Shown here: piece by piece, positions 26,297-36,838 of the stretch
How positions within the stretch are numbered: the stretch's first letter is position 1
How the letters are laid out: each line of letters starts with the position of its first letter
Assembly (NCBI RefSeq): GCF_000413055.1
Contig: NZ_KE332518.1
Location: 1,055,583-1,119,582 of the forward strand
Reading direction: 5' to 3'
Length of the DNA: 64,000 nt
Origin: Treponema maltophilum ATCC 51939
GTDB lineage: Bacteria > Spirochaetota > Spirochaetia > Treponematales > Treponemataceae
Position numbers and translations under genes: made by a program
Notes under the pieces: model-generated
Database searches by the model: none
What the model was told of the DNA's origin: nothing
The model's input: the letters and a program-made list of their open reading frames with translations, nothing else

Positions 26297-27661
26297 ATGC
26301 AGTACACGATATTGATTATAGATGACGAAAAAAACATCCGCGAAGGATTGGGCGCCGCGCTCGAAATGGAAGGCTATAAAATCGCCTTGGCTTCGGACGG
26401 CAAGGCGGGCTTGGAGCGGCTCGTAAAAGGCGATATCGATTTGGTTATAACCGATTTACGCATGCCGGAAGTGAGCGGCGAGCACGTGCTTGCAAAGGTT
26501 ACGGCCGAAAATCCCGGAGTGCCGGTCATCGTACTCACGGGGCACGGAAGCATAGACAGCGCGGTCGACGCGATGCGTAACGGTGCCTACGATTTTTTAA
26601 CGAAGCCGCTCAATTTGGATCAGCTGGTACTTATCGTAAAACGCGCGCTGCAGGGCAGGGAACTTGTTTTAAAACACAAAGAACTGCAGGAAGAATTGAA
26701 CAGCCGCAAGTCTTTCGAATCGATTATCGGCAAAAGCGCCGAAATGCAAAAAATATTCGAAATCGTGCGCAAAGCCGCCGGCTCAAAGGCCTCGGTTTTG
26801 ATAACCGGCGAAAGCGGCGTCGGCAAAGAACTTATCGCAAACGCGCTGCATAATTTATCGCCCCGGCGCGACAATTCGCTTATAAAAGTTCACTGCGCCG
26901 CGTTGTCGGAAAATCTTTTGGAAAGCGAATTGTTCGGTCACGAAAAAGGCGCCTTTACCGGCGCGACTTCGCTTAAACGGGGCCGCTTCGAGCTTGCAAA
27001 CGGCGGTACTATTTTTTTAGATGAAATCGGCGAAATAGATCAAAACGTTCAGATAAAGATTTTGCGCGTGCTGCAGGACAAGCGCTTTGAACGGGTCGGC
27101 GGCGAAGAAACGCTGGAAGTCGATGTACGCGTTATTGCGGCAACCAACCGCGATTTGGAAGCCGAAATCGCAGCCGGACGTTTCCGCGAAGATTTGTATT
27201 ACCGGCTCAATGTCGTTCACATTCACGTGCCGCCGCTTCGCGACCGCCGCGACGACATTCCCCTGCTTATTACCGCTTTTTTGCAGGAGTTCGCAAAAGA
27301 AAACGGAAAAACGATTGAAGGCATAGATTCGCGTGCACGCTCGGCTTTGTATAAATTCGATTGGCCGGGCAATATACGGCAGCTTCGCAACTGTTTGGAA
27401 AGCGCCGTCGTAATGAGTTCGGGCCCGATAATAAAACTTGAAGATTTGCCCCCGTCGATTGCCGGAAGCAGCCAAGCCGATATTATCGAAGTGCCGGCCG
27501 GCATTCCGATGGCCGAAGCCGAAAAAATGCTTATACTACAAAACCTCGCGATCAATAAGGGCAATAAAACAAAAACCGCCGATATACTCGGCATCGGCCG
27601 TAAAACGCTTCACCGTAAACTCGACGAATATGCCGGGAAGGCGGGGCTTCGGCATGAATGA
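26297..27661 (+). CDS. Sigma-54-dependent response regulator (NtrC/AtoC type)
   Basis: A 454-residue activator. The receiver domain (residues 1-120) has IIDDE and the phosphoacceptor D53 in ITDLRMPE. The AAA+ domain has Walker A GESGVGKE (171-178), the sigma-54 contact loop GAFTGA (218-223), intact, GGTIFLDEIGE and REDLYYRLNV. The C-terminal Fis-type helix-turn-helix is at about 425-445 (GNKTKTADILGIGRKTLHRKL). It acts with the upstream kinase and requires RpoN. Targets cannot be inferred from this window. Confidence 0.93.
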   Translation: MQYTILIIDDEKNIREGLGAALEMEGYKIALASDGKAGLERLVKGDIDLVITDLRMPEVSGEHVLAKVTAENPGVPVIVLTGHGSIDSAVDAMRNGAYDFLTKPLNLDQLVLIVKRALQGRELVLKHKELQEELNSRKSFESIIGKSAEMQKIFEIVRKAAGSKASVLITGESGVGKELIANALHNLSPRRDNSLIKVHCAALSENLLESELFGHEKGAFTGATSLKRGRFELANGGTIFLDEIGEIDQNVQIKILRVLQDKRFERVGGEETLEVDVRVIAATNRDLEAEIAAGRFREDLYYRLNVVHIHVPPLRDRRDDIPLLITAFLQEFAKENGKTIEGIDSRARSALYKFDWPGNIRQLRNCLESAVVMSSGPIIKLEDLPPSIAGSSQADIIEVPAGIPMAEAEKMLILQNLAINKGNKTKTADILGIGRKTLHRKLDEYAGKAGLRHE

Positions 27662-28197
27662 AAATCGGTAAAAAATATCAGCTTCCGATAAGGCATGAAA
27701 AAAAGCGCCCGTTCAGGCAATTCACTGCGTTCACAAGCCATTCACGGGCACTTTTTTCACGCTTTTCTCATAAGCATGTGCTTCTTTAGACTGTTTCCCA
27801 TGCCGAGTCCCTGTCCGTCGAAGCATCGAGGACAAGCGGCAGTAACCGCACATGTATGAAGATTACACATTCGTGTGCAATTTTCATAGCGATGTTTTAG
27901 GCTGACGCCTGAAACATCGCTATACAGCCGGCTGTAACCGCGCGTTGTGCTGTAGCTGTGAACTGTTCCGCCATTCCTGTCGGAACAGCTCCGATTACAG
28001 CTCAGAACGTATCTTTGCAAAAACGGTGAAAACGGCATGATAGCAAGGGCGTGAAGCGCGAGGCATTTTGAGCGTTATGCTTAGGTTATTGTGCCCCAAA
28101 AGCTCAACCATGTCGTAGCGCTCATGCCCTTGCTATAAATGTGTTTTATTTTCAGCTTTTTTACGCTTTTCTCGTCAGCCTGTGTTTCTACGGCATG
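27662..28197. repeat. Gene-free stretch of stacked inverted repeats between convergent genes
   Basis: A 536-base gap with no credible gene. It contains a terminator-like stem (27699-27757); a perfect 12-bp stem 27886-27897/27912-27923 with an inner stem AGGC-TGAC-GCCT; the palindrome ACAGCCGGCTGT (27924-27935); an 8-bp stem 27963-27970/27981-27988 (CTGTTCCG); and an outer 10-bp inverted repeat TAGCAAGGGC (28041-28050) with GCCCTTGCTA (28126-28135). A degenerate direct repeat (ACGCTTTTCTC) is present near 27758 and 28161. The GCTGACGC apex is shared with the flbD-motA insert. Confidence 0.7.
27699..27757. terminator. Possible bidirectional terminator after the response regulator
   Basis: AAAAAAGCGCCCGT (27699-27712) pairs with ACGGGCACTTTTTT (27744-27757) with one mismatch. 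An A-run before and a T-run after the stem suit termination in both directions. The 31-base loop is long, so this is moderate evidence. Confidence 0.5.
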
Positions 28198-28680
28198 CTA
28201 AGCGTTTTCTTTAAACCATTGTTCGATATTTTTAAAAGCGCCGTGGATTTTTATCGTTATGTCCGCCGCCTTTTTTTGCTCCTCCGCGGACGAAGCGTAT
28301 TTATCGGGATGATACTTTTGCAGCAAATTTTTATACCGTTTTTTACACGATGAAAAATCCGTGGGACTTTCGAATCCCAAGGTTTTAAAATCTTCAAGCA
28401 ATCGTGCCGGCACTGCCTTGTACACAAAGCCGCGCGCTTTTTTGCCGGTAAAGCGCTTTTCGGTTTCGGTATGAACAGTACCGTGCATGTTTTTTCTACC
28501 GTTTTCGCCGCCCGAAACTTTATGCGCGGCTTCTTCGTGTGTGTCCGTACCTTTTGCCCCGTCTTTATTTTCTTGCGATTGGTGTACCCGTGCCGTTTGT
28601 GCACGGTGAGCGTTTTGAAAACCTTCATCGTCTATGTAATCTTTCAGCACCGAGCCGAATCGCTCAAATAAATTCTCCAT
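28198..28680 (-). CDS. J-domain protein with C-terminal J domain
   Basis: A 160-residue DnaJ-type co-chaperone. The J domain is at the C-terminus (about residues 100-157) and carries the essential HPD in LLQKYHPDKYASS, so it can stimulate DnaK. The N-terminal 90 residues are hydrophilic and charged, with no Gly/Phe region or zinc finger. The inverted layout (J domain last) marks it as a specialised type III J protein. It is transcribed leftward, convergent with the response regulator. The client is unknown. Confidence 0.8.
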   Translation of the reverse strand: MENLFERFGSVLKDYIDDEGFQNAHRAQTARVHQSQENKDGAKGTDTHEEAAHKVSGGENGRKNMHGTVHTETEKRFTGKKARGFVYKAVPARLLEDFKTLGFESPTDFSSCKKRYKNLLQKYHPDKYASSAEEQKKAADITIKIHGAFKNIEQWFKENA

Positions 28681-28773
28681 AGCATGTACAGTATAAAGGA
28701 CTGACCGCTCTTTGTCAGCCGCAAAAATGCCTTTATAAGTTTTCTATATGAATAAAAAGTCAGCCGATAAAAA

Positions 28774-28802
28774 TTGCCTAATCCGTGTGGGTATGCTATA
28801 AT
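28774..28802 (+). promoter_or_regulatory. Promoter of galM
   Basis: TTGCCT (28774-28779), 17-base spacer, consensus TATAAT (28797-28802). Transcription would start near 28809, giving a leader of about 24 bases with AAGGA before the ATG at 28833. Confidence 0.75.
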
Positions 28803-28832
28803 ATCGGAAAAGAAACGCACAAGGAACATTAC

Positions 28833-29888
28833 ATGAAAGTATCGAAATGCCGGTTCGGCGTCTTGTCCGACGGCACAAAGGTTAGGCTTTATACCGCGGA
28901 TAACGGCACAATGTCTTTTTCGGTTACCGATTACGGCTGCATTATCACGAACATATCGGTCCCCGACAAAAAAGGGGACAGGAGCGATATCGTGTTGGGC
29001 TATTCGACATTTGAAGGTTATTTGAACGATACGAAAACTTATTTCGGCGCATGCATAGGCCGCTACGCGAACAGAATTGCAAATGCCCGTTTTTCGCTGA
29101 ACGGTGCCGAATATTCTTTGGATGCGAACGACGGTACGTCCTGCCTTCACGGCGGATTTAAAGGCTACAACCGCACGGTATGGAAGGCAAAGCCGATTGA
29201 AGGCGAAAACGAAGTCGGCGTACGCTTTACGCGCACCAGTCCCGCAGGCGAACAGGGTTTTCCGGGCAAGCTGAAGCTTGAAATCGAATACATACTTACA
29301 AAGGCGAATGAATTGATTTTCCGCTATAAGGCGGCCGCCAAAGAAGATACGGTTGTTTCGCTGACAAACCATTCGTATTATAATTTGGCCGGAGAAGGAA
29401 GCGGCGATATTTTATCCCACAAACTGCGTTTGAACGCGTCAAAATATCTGCCGGTCGACGCGCGTTTAATTCCGATGGGAAAACAGCTTGAAGTCGAAAA
29501 ATCCGCCTTCGATTTTCGCAGCGCAAAAACAATCGGCTGCGATATAAAAAAAGCCGGCGGCTACGACCACTGTTTTTGTATAGATCAAAATCGAAAAGAA
29601 TATGCAAAAGGCGCCGCGAGCGGACTTTATTTTTGTGCCGAAGCCGAAGACGAAAAAAGCGGCCGTAAAATGTCCGTGTATACCGATTGTCCGGGCGTGC
29701 AGTTTTATTCGGGCAATTTTTTGGACGTGCCGGCAGGAAAAAACGGCATGCCGTATACAAAATACGCGGGATTTTGCCTCGAAACGGAACGTTACCCCGA
29801 TTCGCCGAACCGCCCGGAGTTTCCGTCCGCTCTCGTAAAGGCCGGCGAAACCTACGAGAGCGTTACCGTCCATATTTTCAACGCTTGA
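28833..29888 (+). CDS. galM: Aldose 1-epimerase (mutarotase)
   Basis: Interconverts alpha and beta anomers of aldoses such as galactose or glucose. The frame is open from 28785, but ATG 28833 follows AAGGA at the right distance and starts the family sequence. Motifs: VTDYGCIITNISVPD, the substrate histidines in CLHGGFKGYNRTVW and TNHSYYNLAGEG, and GVQFYSGNF with a C-terminal CLETERYPDSPN that holds the catalytic glutamate. About 351 residues, normal length. It lies 52 bases before the V-ATPase operon. Confidence 0.92.
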   Translation: MKVSKCRFGVLSDGTKVRLYTADNGTMSFSVTDYGCIITNISVPDKKGDRSDIVLGYSTFEGYLNDTKTYFGACIGRYANRIANARFSLNGAEYSLDANDGTSCLHGGFKGYNRTVWKAKPIEGENEVGVRFTRTSPAGEQGFPGKLKLEIEYILTKANELIFRYKAAAKEDTVVSLTNHSYYNLAGEGSGDILSHKLRLNASKYLPVDARLIPMGKQLEVEKSAFDFRSAKTIGCDIKKAGGYDHCFCIDQNRKEYAKGAASGLYFCAEAEDEKSGRKMSVYTDCPGVQFYSGNFLDVPAGKNGMPYTKYAGFCLETERYPDSPNRPEFPSALVKAGETYESVTVHIFNA

Positions 29889-29940
29889 TTTATTTTCGGT
29901 AAAACGGTATTGTATAGCAAGATATTTCACGAGGGGTTGT

Positions 29941-30573
29941 ATGGACGTCCAATTACAAGAGTTGATCGACAAAATCAAAAAAGACGGAGTTGCTTCTGCC
30001 GAAGCGGCGGCATCCGATATTATCGCGCAAGCCGAAAAAAAAGCGGCCGCTTTAATCGCCGAAGCCGAAGATAAGGCGGCGTCCGTTATAAAAAACGCAA
30101 AGGCCGAAACGGAACGGCTCGAAAAAGCCGCTACGGACGCGATGCGCCAAGCCGGACGGAATTTGCTTATTTCGTTCCGCGACGGAATAAACGCACAGCT
30201 TGATGCTTTTGTCAAAGCCGAAACGGCAAAATCCTATTCTTCCGACATAATGAAAACTTTAATTCCCGAAACCGTAAAACAGTGGGCGTCAAAAAGCGAA
30301 GCCGAATCGGTCGCCGTGCTGCTCCCCGAAAAAGATCTTAATGTTTTGGAAACGTCCGTGCGCAGCGCGCTTAAAGACCGCTTTGCAGGCGGTATCGAAA
30401 TAAAGCCCGATTCGGGTTTAACTGCCGGATTCAGAATCGGCACAAAAGACGGAAGCGCCTATTACGACTTTTCCGCCGAAGCGGTTGCCGAACTTTTTGC
30501 CGCTTATCTTAATCCGCGCACTGCGCAGATCCTTAAAGAAGCGGCTTCTTCAATTCAAGAGGGAAACTCATAG
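29941..30573 (+). CDS. atpE: V-type ATPase subunit E
   Basis: A 210-residue peripheral-stalk subunit. The long N-terminal helix rich in Ala, Glu and Lys (about residues 1-100) is typical, and the C-terminal globular part binds the catalytic head. The ATG is preceded by CGAGGGG. It is the first gene of the seven-gene V-ATPase operon and overlaps the next gene by one base (TAGTG). No subunit G/H partner gene lies beside it. Confidence 0.85.
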   Translation: MDVQLQELIDKIKKDGVASAEAAASDIIAQAEKKAAALIAEAEDKAASVIKNAKAETERLEKAATDAMRQAGRNLLISFRDGINAQLDAFVKAETAKSYSSDIMKTLIPETVKQWASKSEAESVAVLLPEKDLNVLETSVRSALKDRFAGGIEIKPDSGLTAGFRIGTKDGSAYYDFSAEAVAELFAAYLNPRTAQILKEAASSIQEGNS

Positions 30574-31115
30574 TGTCGAGCCGATATTATCTCGCTTCCC
30601 AGCTTCCGTCCTTTTCGGTGCATGCGTCTTCGTCTTTGCCCGTTACGGAAGAGTACTTTATCGACCTGTGTTCGCGCTGTTTGGACGCTCGTTCGGTGAA
30701 TATTTTGCGAAATCTGTCGCTTGAGCCGCCGAAAGAGTGCGCGAAAACGGGTTCCGCTCTGGTCGATTCATGGTACGAATGGGAACGAGGCTTGCGCTTT
30801 GCACTTGCGCAAGTGCGCGCCGCAAAGCTGAAAAAAGAATTTTCCGTAAACACGCAAAACCTTTCGGCGGATATTGTGCAAATCGCCCGTACCGCATCGG
30901 GAATGTCAAGCCCGCTTGAAGCCGAAGAATTTTTAAATAACGAACGTTTGGCAGCGCTCGAATCCCTTCGTCCCATAGACGAGTTTTCAACCGACGCGTT
31001 TTTTTATTACGCGCTAAAACTGAAACTTGCGCTGCGCATACGAAAATTCAATACTGAGGCGGGCATGCACGCATACCGCGCCATTTACGATAGAATACTT
31101 GGAGAAGCAACATGA
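30573..31115 (+). CDS. DUF2764 family protein of the V-ATPase operon
   Basis: A 180-residue protein starting at GTG 30573. It matches by position and general sequence the DUF2764 proteins found between V-ATPase subunits E and A in spirochaetes, chlamydiae and Bacteroidetes. N-terminal YYLASQLPSF and a helical remainder are visible; there is no membrane segment. It sits where subunit C would be in archaeal operons, so a role as central-stalk connector is plausible but unproven. It overlaps atpA by four bases. Confidence 0.75.
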   Translation: MSSRYYLASQLPSFSVHASSSLPVTEEYFIDLCSRCLDARSVNILRNLSLEPPKECAKTGSALVDSWYEWERGLRFALAQVRAAKLKKEFSVNTQNLSADIVQIARTASGMSSPLEAEEFLNNERLAALESLRPIDEFSTDAFFYYALKLKLALRIRKFNTEAGMHAYRAIYDRILGEAT

Positions 31116-32881
31116 CGGATACAAAAGGAAAGGTCATCGGCGTCAACGGCAACATGATCACTGTTCAATTTGACGGAATCGTAGCCTTGAACGAGGTCGG
31201 CTACGTTAAAGTCGCGGGTAAAAGCCTTAAAAGCGAAGTTATCCGCATTCGGGGCAATCAGGCTCAAATGCAGGTTTTTGAAATGACGAAGGGTATCCAA
31301 ACCGGCGACGAAGTTACCTTTACCGGCGACATGCTTTCGGTTGAATTGGGACCGGGCCTTTTGGGGCAGGTATTCGACGGTTTGCAAAACCCGCTTCCCC
31401 AGCTTGCCGAAAAAGCGGGCTTTTTTTTGGAACGCGGCATCTACCTTGACGCCCTGCCCGACGAAACGCTGTGGGACTTTACGCCGACGGTAAAAGCCGG
31501 TGCAACCGTCCGTAAAGGCGATCCCTTGGGTTCCGTTCCCGAAGGCCCTTTTGTGCATAAAATTATGGTGCCGTTTTATATGAACGGAACTTACACGGTA
31601 AAATCGATAATCAATGCCGGGCGCAAACGGCTCAAAGACGAAATTGCCGTTTTAACCGACGAAAAAGGCAAAGAGCACCCGGTTACGATGAGCTTTAATT
31701 GGCCGGTAAAACGCGCGATCGACTGCTATGCCGAACGCTTAAAGCCCGAAGAAACGATGGTTACGAAAATACGGCTTATCGATACTTTTTTCCCCGTTGC
31801 AAAGGGCGGAACCTATTGTATTCCCGGCCCCTTCGGCGCGGGTAAAACCGTTTTGCAGCACACGACCAGCCGCAACGCCGACGTCGATATCGTTATCGTT
31901 GCCGCCTGCGGCGAGCGTGCAGGTGAAGTTGTCGAAATCTTAAAAGAATTCCCCGAACTGACCGACCCGCGCACCGGACGCTCTCTTATGGAACGGACAA
32001 TCATTATTTGCAATACCTCTTCCATGCCGGTTGCGGCGCGCGAAGCTTCGGTTTACACGGGCGTTACCCTTGCCGAGTATTATCGGCAAATGGGGCTGCA
32101 CGTATTGCTTTTGGCCGACTCCACAAGCCGCTGGGCGCAGGCTTTGCGCGAAATGTCCGGCCGCTTGGAAGAAATACCGGGCGAAGAAGCTTTTCCCGCT
32201 TATTTGGAATCCTATATTGCCGCTTTTTACGAGCGCGCGGGTATCGTGCGCTTGAGCGACGGTGCTTTAGGCTCGGTTACGATCGGCGGAACGGTTTCTC
32301 CCGCCGGCGGAAACTTTGAAGAGCCGGTAACGCAGGCAACGCTGAAAGTCGTCGGCGCTTTCCACGGACTGTCGCGCGAAAGATCCGATGCGCGTAAATA
32401 TCCGGCGATCAATCCTTTGGATTCGTGGTCGAAATACAAAAGCGTTATCCGCGAAGATTGGGTCGACTTTGCACGCCGCCTGTTCCGGCGCGGAACGGAC
32501 GTCGAATCGATGATGAAGGTTGTCGGTGAAGAAGGTACGAGTTTGGCCGACTTTACCGAATATCTTAAAGGCGAATTCCTCGACGCCGTATATTTTCAGC
32601 AAAACTCTTTCGACGAAATCGATTCGTCCCCGGAAGTCGAACGGCAAACCTATGTGTTTGAACGCTTGCTGAAAGTGCTCGGCTCGAATTTCGAACTTCC
32701 CGGCAAAGACGAAGCGCGCGCGTTTTTCAACCGTCTGCGCCAGCAGTTTATCGACTGGAACTATACGGTATGGCAAAGCGCCGAATTTACGAAAAAAGAA
32801 AAAGATATTGCACAATTATACGAATCGGCAAAGGGCACGCTGACTGCCGAAGCTCAGGCATTGCTTAAGGACGGTGAATAA
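31112..32881 (+). CDS. atpA: V-type ATPase catalytic subunit A
   Basis: A 589-residue catalytic subunit. Walker A is GPFGAGKT (residues 239-246). The bulge domain specific to A subunits lies at about 110-200, and the conserved blocks [22 protein letters not shown] and [10 protein letters not shown] follow. Together with subunit B it forms the hexameric head that couples ATP turnover to ion movement. Overlaps its neighbours at both ends. Confidence 0.96.
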   Translation: MTDTKGKVIGVNGNMITVQFDGIVALNEVGYVKVAGKSLKSEVIRIRGNQAQMQVFEMTKGIQTGDEVTFTGDMLSVELGPGLLGQVFDGLQNPLPQLAEKAGFFLERGIYLDALPDETLWDFTPTVKAGATVRKGDPLGSVPEGPFVHKIMVPFYMNGTYTVKSIINAGRKRLKDEIAVLTDEKGKEHPVTMSFNWPVKRAIDCYAERLKPEETMVTKIRLIDTFFPVAKGGTYCIPGPFGAGKTVLQHTTSRNADVDIVIVAACGERAGEVVEILKEFPELTDPRTGRSLMERTIIICNTSSMPVAAREASVYTGVTLAEYYRQMGLHVLLLADSTSRWAQALREMSGRLEEIPGEEAFPAYLESYIAAFYERAGIVRLSDGALGSVTIGGTVSPAGGNFEEPVTQATLKVVGAFHGLSRERSDARKYPAINPLDSWSKYKSVIREDWVDFARRLFRRGTDVESMMKVVGEEGTSLADFTEYLKGEFLDAVYFQQNSFDEIDSSPEVERQTYVFERLLKVLGSNFELPGKDEARAFFNRLRQQFIDWNYTVWQSAEFTKKEKDIAQLYESAKGTLTAEAQALLKDGE

Positions 32882-34176
32882 TGAATAAGGTATACAGCAA
32901 AATAGAATCGATAAACGGAAGCGTTATCACTGTCCGTGCCGAAGGCGTAAAAAACGGTGAGCTTGCGCAAATAGAAACCGCGTTCGGCACTTCATTGGCC
33001 GAAGTAACGCGCATTGCGGGCGATACGGTTTCGCTGCAGGTTTTTGCCGGCGGACGCGGCGTTTCCACGGGAGATCAAATCCGCTTTTTGGGACACGAAA
33101 TGCAGGTGAGCTTTTCGGAAAACCTTTTGGGCCGCATCTTTAACGGTTCCGGAGAACCGCGCGACAAGGGACCTGCATTGCACGAAAACCTTGTGGAAAT
33201 CGGCGGCCCGTCGGTAAATCCGTCCAAGCGCATTATGGCGCGCCGCATGATCCGTACGGGTATTCCGATGATAGACGTATTCAATTCGCTCGTTGTTTCG
33301 CAAAAACTGCCGATATTCAGTATTTCCGGCGAGCCGTACAACCAGCTTTTGGCGCGCATTGCCATGCAGGCCGAAGTAGACGTTATCGTTTTGGGCGGCA
33401 TGGGCTTAAAGTACGACGATTATCTGTATTTTAAGAGCGAACTTGAAAACGGAGGCGCTTTAAGCCGCACCGTTATGTTCGTTCACACCGCTGCCGACCC
33501 CACCGTCGAATGTTTGAAAATTCCCGATATGTCGCTCGCCGTCGCCGAACAGTTCGCCTTGCAGGGTAAGGACGTGCTTGTTCTTTTAACCGACATGACG
33601 AACTTTGCCGACTCCATGAAAGAGATCGCCATTACGCAGGAACAGGTTCCGTCGAACCGCGGCTATCCGGGCGACTTGTACAGTCAACTTGCCGCACGCT
33701 ACGAAAAGGCGGTCGACTTCGATTCTGCCGGTTCCGTTACGATTTTGGCGGTTACGACAATGCCCGGCGACGACGTTACGCACCCCGTTCCCGACAACAC
33801 CGGCTACATTACCGAAGGCCAGTATTACCTGAAAGGCGGACGCATTGAACCTTTCGGAAGTTTGTCGCGCTTAAAGCAAAACGTCAACAACAAAACCCGC
33901 GACGACCACCGTACGCTCATGGACAGTATGATCCGTCTGTACGCATCCTATAAGGATACGCTCGAAAAAAAATCCATGGGATTTATGATGTCGGAATGGG
34001 ACGAAAAACTTTTAAAATACGGCACGATGTTCGAAAAAGAAATGATGGACTTGTCCATCAACGTTCCGCTCGAAAGCGCGCTTGATATGGGATGGAAGAT
34101 TCTTGCCTCATGTTTTAAAAGCGAAGAAACCGGTATTAAGTCCGAATTGATTGCAAAGTATTGGCGCGAGGCGTAA
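32881..34176 (+). CDS. atpB: V-type ATPase subunit B
   Basis: A 431-residue non-catalytic head subunit. It lacks a P-loop, having [18 protein letters not shown] at that place, which is normal for B. Other blocks: [50 protein letters not shown] and ITEGQYYL. The start overlaps the atpA stop by one base. Confidence 0.95.
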   Translation: MNKVYSKIESINGSVITVRAEGVKNGELAQIETAFGTSLAEVTRIAGDTVSLQVFAGGRGVSTGDQIRFLGHEMQVSFSENLLGRIFNGSGEPRDKGPALHENLVEIGGPSVNPSKRIMARRMIRTGIPMIDVFNSLVVSQKLPIFSISGEPYNQLLARIAMQAEVDVIVLGGMGLKYDDYLYFKSELENGGALSRTVMFVHTAADPTVECLKIPDMSLAVAEQFALQGKDVLVLLTDMTNFADSMKEIAITQEQVPSNRGYPGDLYSQLAARYEKAVDFDSAGSVTILAVTTMPGDDVTHPVPDNTGYITEGQYYLKGGRIEPFGSLSRLKQNVNNKTRDDHRTLMDSMIRLYASYKDTLEKKSMGFMMSEWDEKLLKYGTMFEKEMMDLSINVPLESALDMGWKILASCFKSEETGIKSELIAKYWREA

Positions 34177-34179
34177 GCG

Positions 34180-34812
34180 ATGGCTGCAATTAAGCTGACG
34201 AAAAACGAATTGAAGTCTCAAAAAGACGCGCTGAAAATGTATCAGCGTTATTTGCCGACTTTGACTTTAAAAAAACAGCAGCTTCAAACCGAAATCCGTA
34301 CAATAGATGCGCGCGCAAAAGAAGTGCGCGAACGGCGCAAAGCCCTCGATGCCGAATTTAAAGCGTGGATCGCCGTATTCGGCGAAAGCGAAGCGTTTAA
34401 AAAAGACACGGTAACCGTGCGCAATATACGCAAAGGCACCGGAAATATTGCGGGCGTCGTTATTCCCATTTATGAAGGCGCAGACTTTTCGCGCGGCGAT
34501 TACGATTTGTATTCCCAGCCCCTGTGGATAGACCTTGCTTCCGTAAAAATGGAGCAGGCGCTTTCTTTGGATTTGGAAGCCGACGTTTTGGAAGAACAAG
34601 TGCGTCTTTTAATGCGCGAACTTCGCACAACGACTCAGCGCGTCAACTTGTTCGAAAAAGTAAAGATTCCCGAAACCAAAGCGAATATAAAGGCTATTTC
34701 GGTGTATTTGGGCGACCAGCAGGTTGCCGCCGTCGTGCGCGGAAAAATCTCCAAAAAGAATTTGGAACTTGCGGCCGCAAAAGAAAAAGACGCACAGGAG
34801 ATGCACCGATGA
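34180..34812 (+). CDS. atpD: V-type ATPase subunit D
   Basis: A 210-residue central-rotor subunit. Two long helices are expected at each end ([22 protein letters not shown] at the N-terminus and [13 protein letters not shown]-like [16 protein letters not shown] near residue 160), as in all D subunits. The C-terminus is charged. The stop overlaps the atpI start (ATGA). Confidence 0.92.
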   Translation: MAAIKLTKNELKSQKDALKMYQRYLPTLTLKKQQLQTEIRTIDARAKEVRERRKALDAEFKAWIAVFGESEAFKKDTVTVRNIRKGTGNIAGVVIPIYEGADFSRGDYDLYSQPLWIDLASVKMEQALSLDLEADVLEEQVRLLMRELRTTTQRVNLFEKVKIPETKANIKAISVYLGDQQVAAVVRGKISKKNLELAAAKEKDAQEMHR

Positions 34813-36776
34813 TTGTTCCCATGAAAAAAATATCGCTTGTCGTGCTTGATTCGGAGCGAAAAACCGCTTTACAAAAACTGCGCAAGCTTGGTCTCGTTCA
34901 CGTCGAGCCGATTGAAGGGAAGGGCGAGAATTTTACGAACCTCAAAAACGATTGCGAAAAATTGCGTCTTGCTCATGCGGCCGTTTCCGAAGTAAAACCG
35001 AAGCCGGCAAAATCCGCGCAAAAACCTTTAACGCTTGACGAAGCACTTGTGCAGGCTGCTTCTATCGTAAGCATGAGCGCCGAGCATAAAGATCTTGAAG
35101 ATAAAATTCTTGCGGCAAAAACCGAACTTGAGCGGCTTAAGCTGTGGGGCGGCGTCAATCCTTCCGATTTGGCGTTTTTAAAAAGCAAGGGAATCGATCT
35201 TGCCTTATACGAAATCGCGACCGATAAATATACCTCGCTTGACGAAAACGTTAAAACGATTTTTGTAAACCGCGATAAAAACATCACGCGTTTTTTGCTT
35301 ATCGAAAGCGATGCTCCGAACAACGCTTCCGCTGCCGGCAATACGGAAAGCGCGGAAGCCGCAAAGACTGCGGAAAATCCCGCACAAAAAGCATCGCTGC
35401 CGCCTGAAGCCTATGCCGTGCCGCTGCCGCCTTCTTCTACGCAAGAACTGGAAGATGACATAGAGCGTTTCGGTGCGCAAAAAAAACGGATAGCCGAGCA
35501 AATAGCCTCCGCTGCCGTTTATGCGGATGCGCTCAAGAACAGCGGAGCGCTCCTTGAAAAAACGCTCGAATTCGAAAATCTGTATTCGGGTATGGAGCGC
35601 GAAGAAGAAGGCAAGCACGCTTTGTCGTGGCTTTCGGGCTTTATTCCTTCTTCCGATCTTGCAAAGCTGCAAACCGCCGCAAAAGAAGAAAACTGGGCGC
35701 TTGCGATTGACGATCCTGCCGAAGACGATGCGGTTCCCACAAAGCTTAAAAACAATAAGCTGGTCGGTTTAATCTATCCGCTTTCGGACTTTTTGGATGT
35801 CGTTCCCGGTTACCGCGAATACGACATATCCGGCTGGTTCCTGCTCTTTTTCTCAATATTTTTCGGCATGATTTTCGGCGACGCCGGTTACGGCGCTTTA
35901 ATGGTACTCATGTCCGTCGTAATGCTTATTGCAGGCTTAATAAAGCGCAAAGCGCCGAAAAGCGAAACGGGCTTGCTCTTTGTTTTGGGTTTGGCAACCA
36001 TGGTATGGGGTACGCTCACGTGCAGTTGGTTCGGCATTCCCGTCGACAAGCTGCCTCCGGTTTTGGTGTCGCTTGCATTTAAGCCTTTTTCAAGCGCGTA
36101 TGCGGCACAATCGGCCGAAAACAACCGGTGGGTGGTTCAAAATATTCAGATTTTCTGTTTCGCCTTGGCGCTGTTCCATTTAAGCGTCGCGCACTTAAAA
36201 AGTATCGTGCGCAATATAGGTGAAAAATCGGTTAAATTTTTAGGCGATTTGGGTGCGCTTTTTATGCTGTGGGGAATGTTTTACGTCGTATTGAATATGG
36301 TTGTCGACAATCAGCGCTTCCCCTTCGATATGCCGATTCCTTTTGCTCCTCTGTCGCAGTACCCGGTTATGTATCCCGTTGCCGCTTTTGTGGGAGGCGG
36401 CTTTGCCTTAAGCTTTGTGTTTTCAAATTACAACGGAAGCATAAAAGAATCGATACTCGAAAGTTTAAAAAACCTTATTTCGGTACTGTTGGGCGTCGTA
36501 AACGTATTTTCCGATATCGTATCGTACATACGTTTGTGGGCGGTCGGCTTGGCCGGAGCGGCGATTTCGTCGACTGTAAACACCATGGCCGGTCCCATGC
36601 TCGGCGGTTTTTTGATTTTTGCCGCCGTTTTGCTTTTGGTATTCGGTCACGGTTTAAACCTGATTTTGAACGTATTGTCGGTCATCGTTCACGGTGTACG
36701 CTTAAATACGCTTGAATTTTCGAACCACTTGGGAATGGTATGGGCAGGCTTTAAATATAAGCCGTTTAAAGAATAA
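34809..36776 (+). CDS. atpI: V-type ATPase membrane subunit I (a subunit)
   Basis: A 655-residue stator subunit. The frame is open far upstream within atpD, but the true start is ATG 34809, which follows AGGAG and overlaps the atpD stop. The N-terminal half is a cytoplasmic collar with coiled coils; the C-terminal half has about seven membrane segments. The conserved arginine for ion transfer is in [13 protein letters not shown]. An Ala-rich stretch around residues 175-200 looks like a loop expansion. Confidence 0.93.
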   Translation: MIVPMKKISLVVLDSERKTALQKLRKLGLVHVEPIEGKGENFTNLKNDCEKLRLAHAAVSEVKPKPAKSAQKPLTLDEALVQAASIVSMSAEHKDLEDKILAAKTELERLKLWGGVNPSDLAFLKSKGIDLALYEIATDKYTSLDENVKTIFVNRDKNITRFLLIESDAPNNASAAGNTESAEAAKTAENPAQKASLPPEAYAVPLPPSSTQELEDDIERFGAQKKRIAEQIASAAVYADALKNSGALLEKTLEFENLYSGMEREEEGKHALSWLSGFIPSSDLAKLQTAAKEENWALAIDDPAEDDAVPTKLKNNKLVGLIYPLSDFLDVVPGYREYDISGWFLLFFSIFFGMIFGDAGYGALMVLMSVVMLIAGLIKRKAPKSETGLLFVLGLATMVWGTLTCSWFGIPVDKLPPVLVSLAFKPFSSAYAAQSAENNRWVVQNIQIFCFALALFHLSVAHLKSIVRNIGEKSVKFLGDLGALFMLWGMFYVVLNMVVDNQRFPFDMPIPFAPLSQYPVMYPVAAFVGGGFALSFVFSNYNGSIKESILESLKNLISVLLGVVNVFSDIVSYIRLWAVGLAGAAISSTVNTMAGPMLGGFLIFAAVLLLVFGHGLNLILNVLSVIVHGVRLNTLEFSNHLGMVWAGFKYKPFKE

Positions 36777-36838
36777 ACCGCCGGTGCGGGTTACTATTTG
36801 ATTTTACCGTCGAAAGAGACGGATGACAGGAGATGAAT

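Noticed and set aside
27757-28038. A 93-codon leftward frame in the inverted-repeat gap
   Set aside because: It is built from the stem-loop sequences, has no ribosome-binding site that I can see and no plausible protein features.
27662-28197. A CRISPR array in the inverted-repeat gap
   Set aside because: The repeats are inverted and different from each other, with no regular repeat-spacer pattern and no cas genes nearby.
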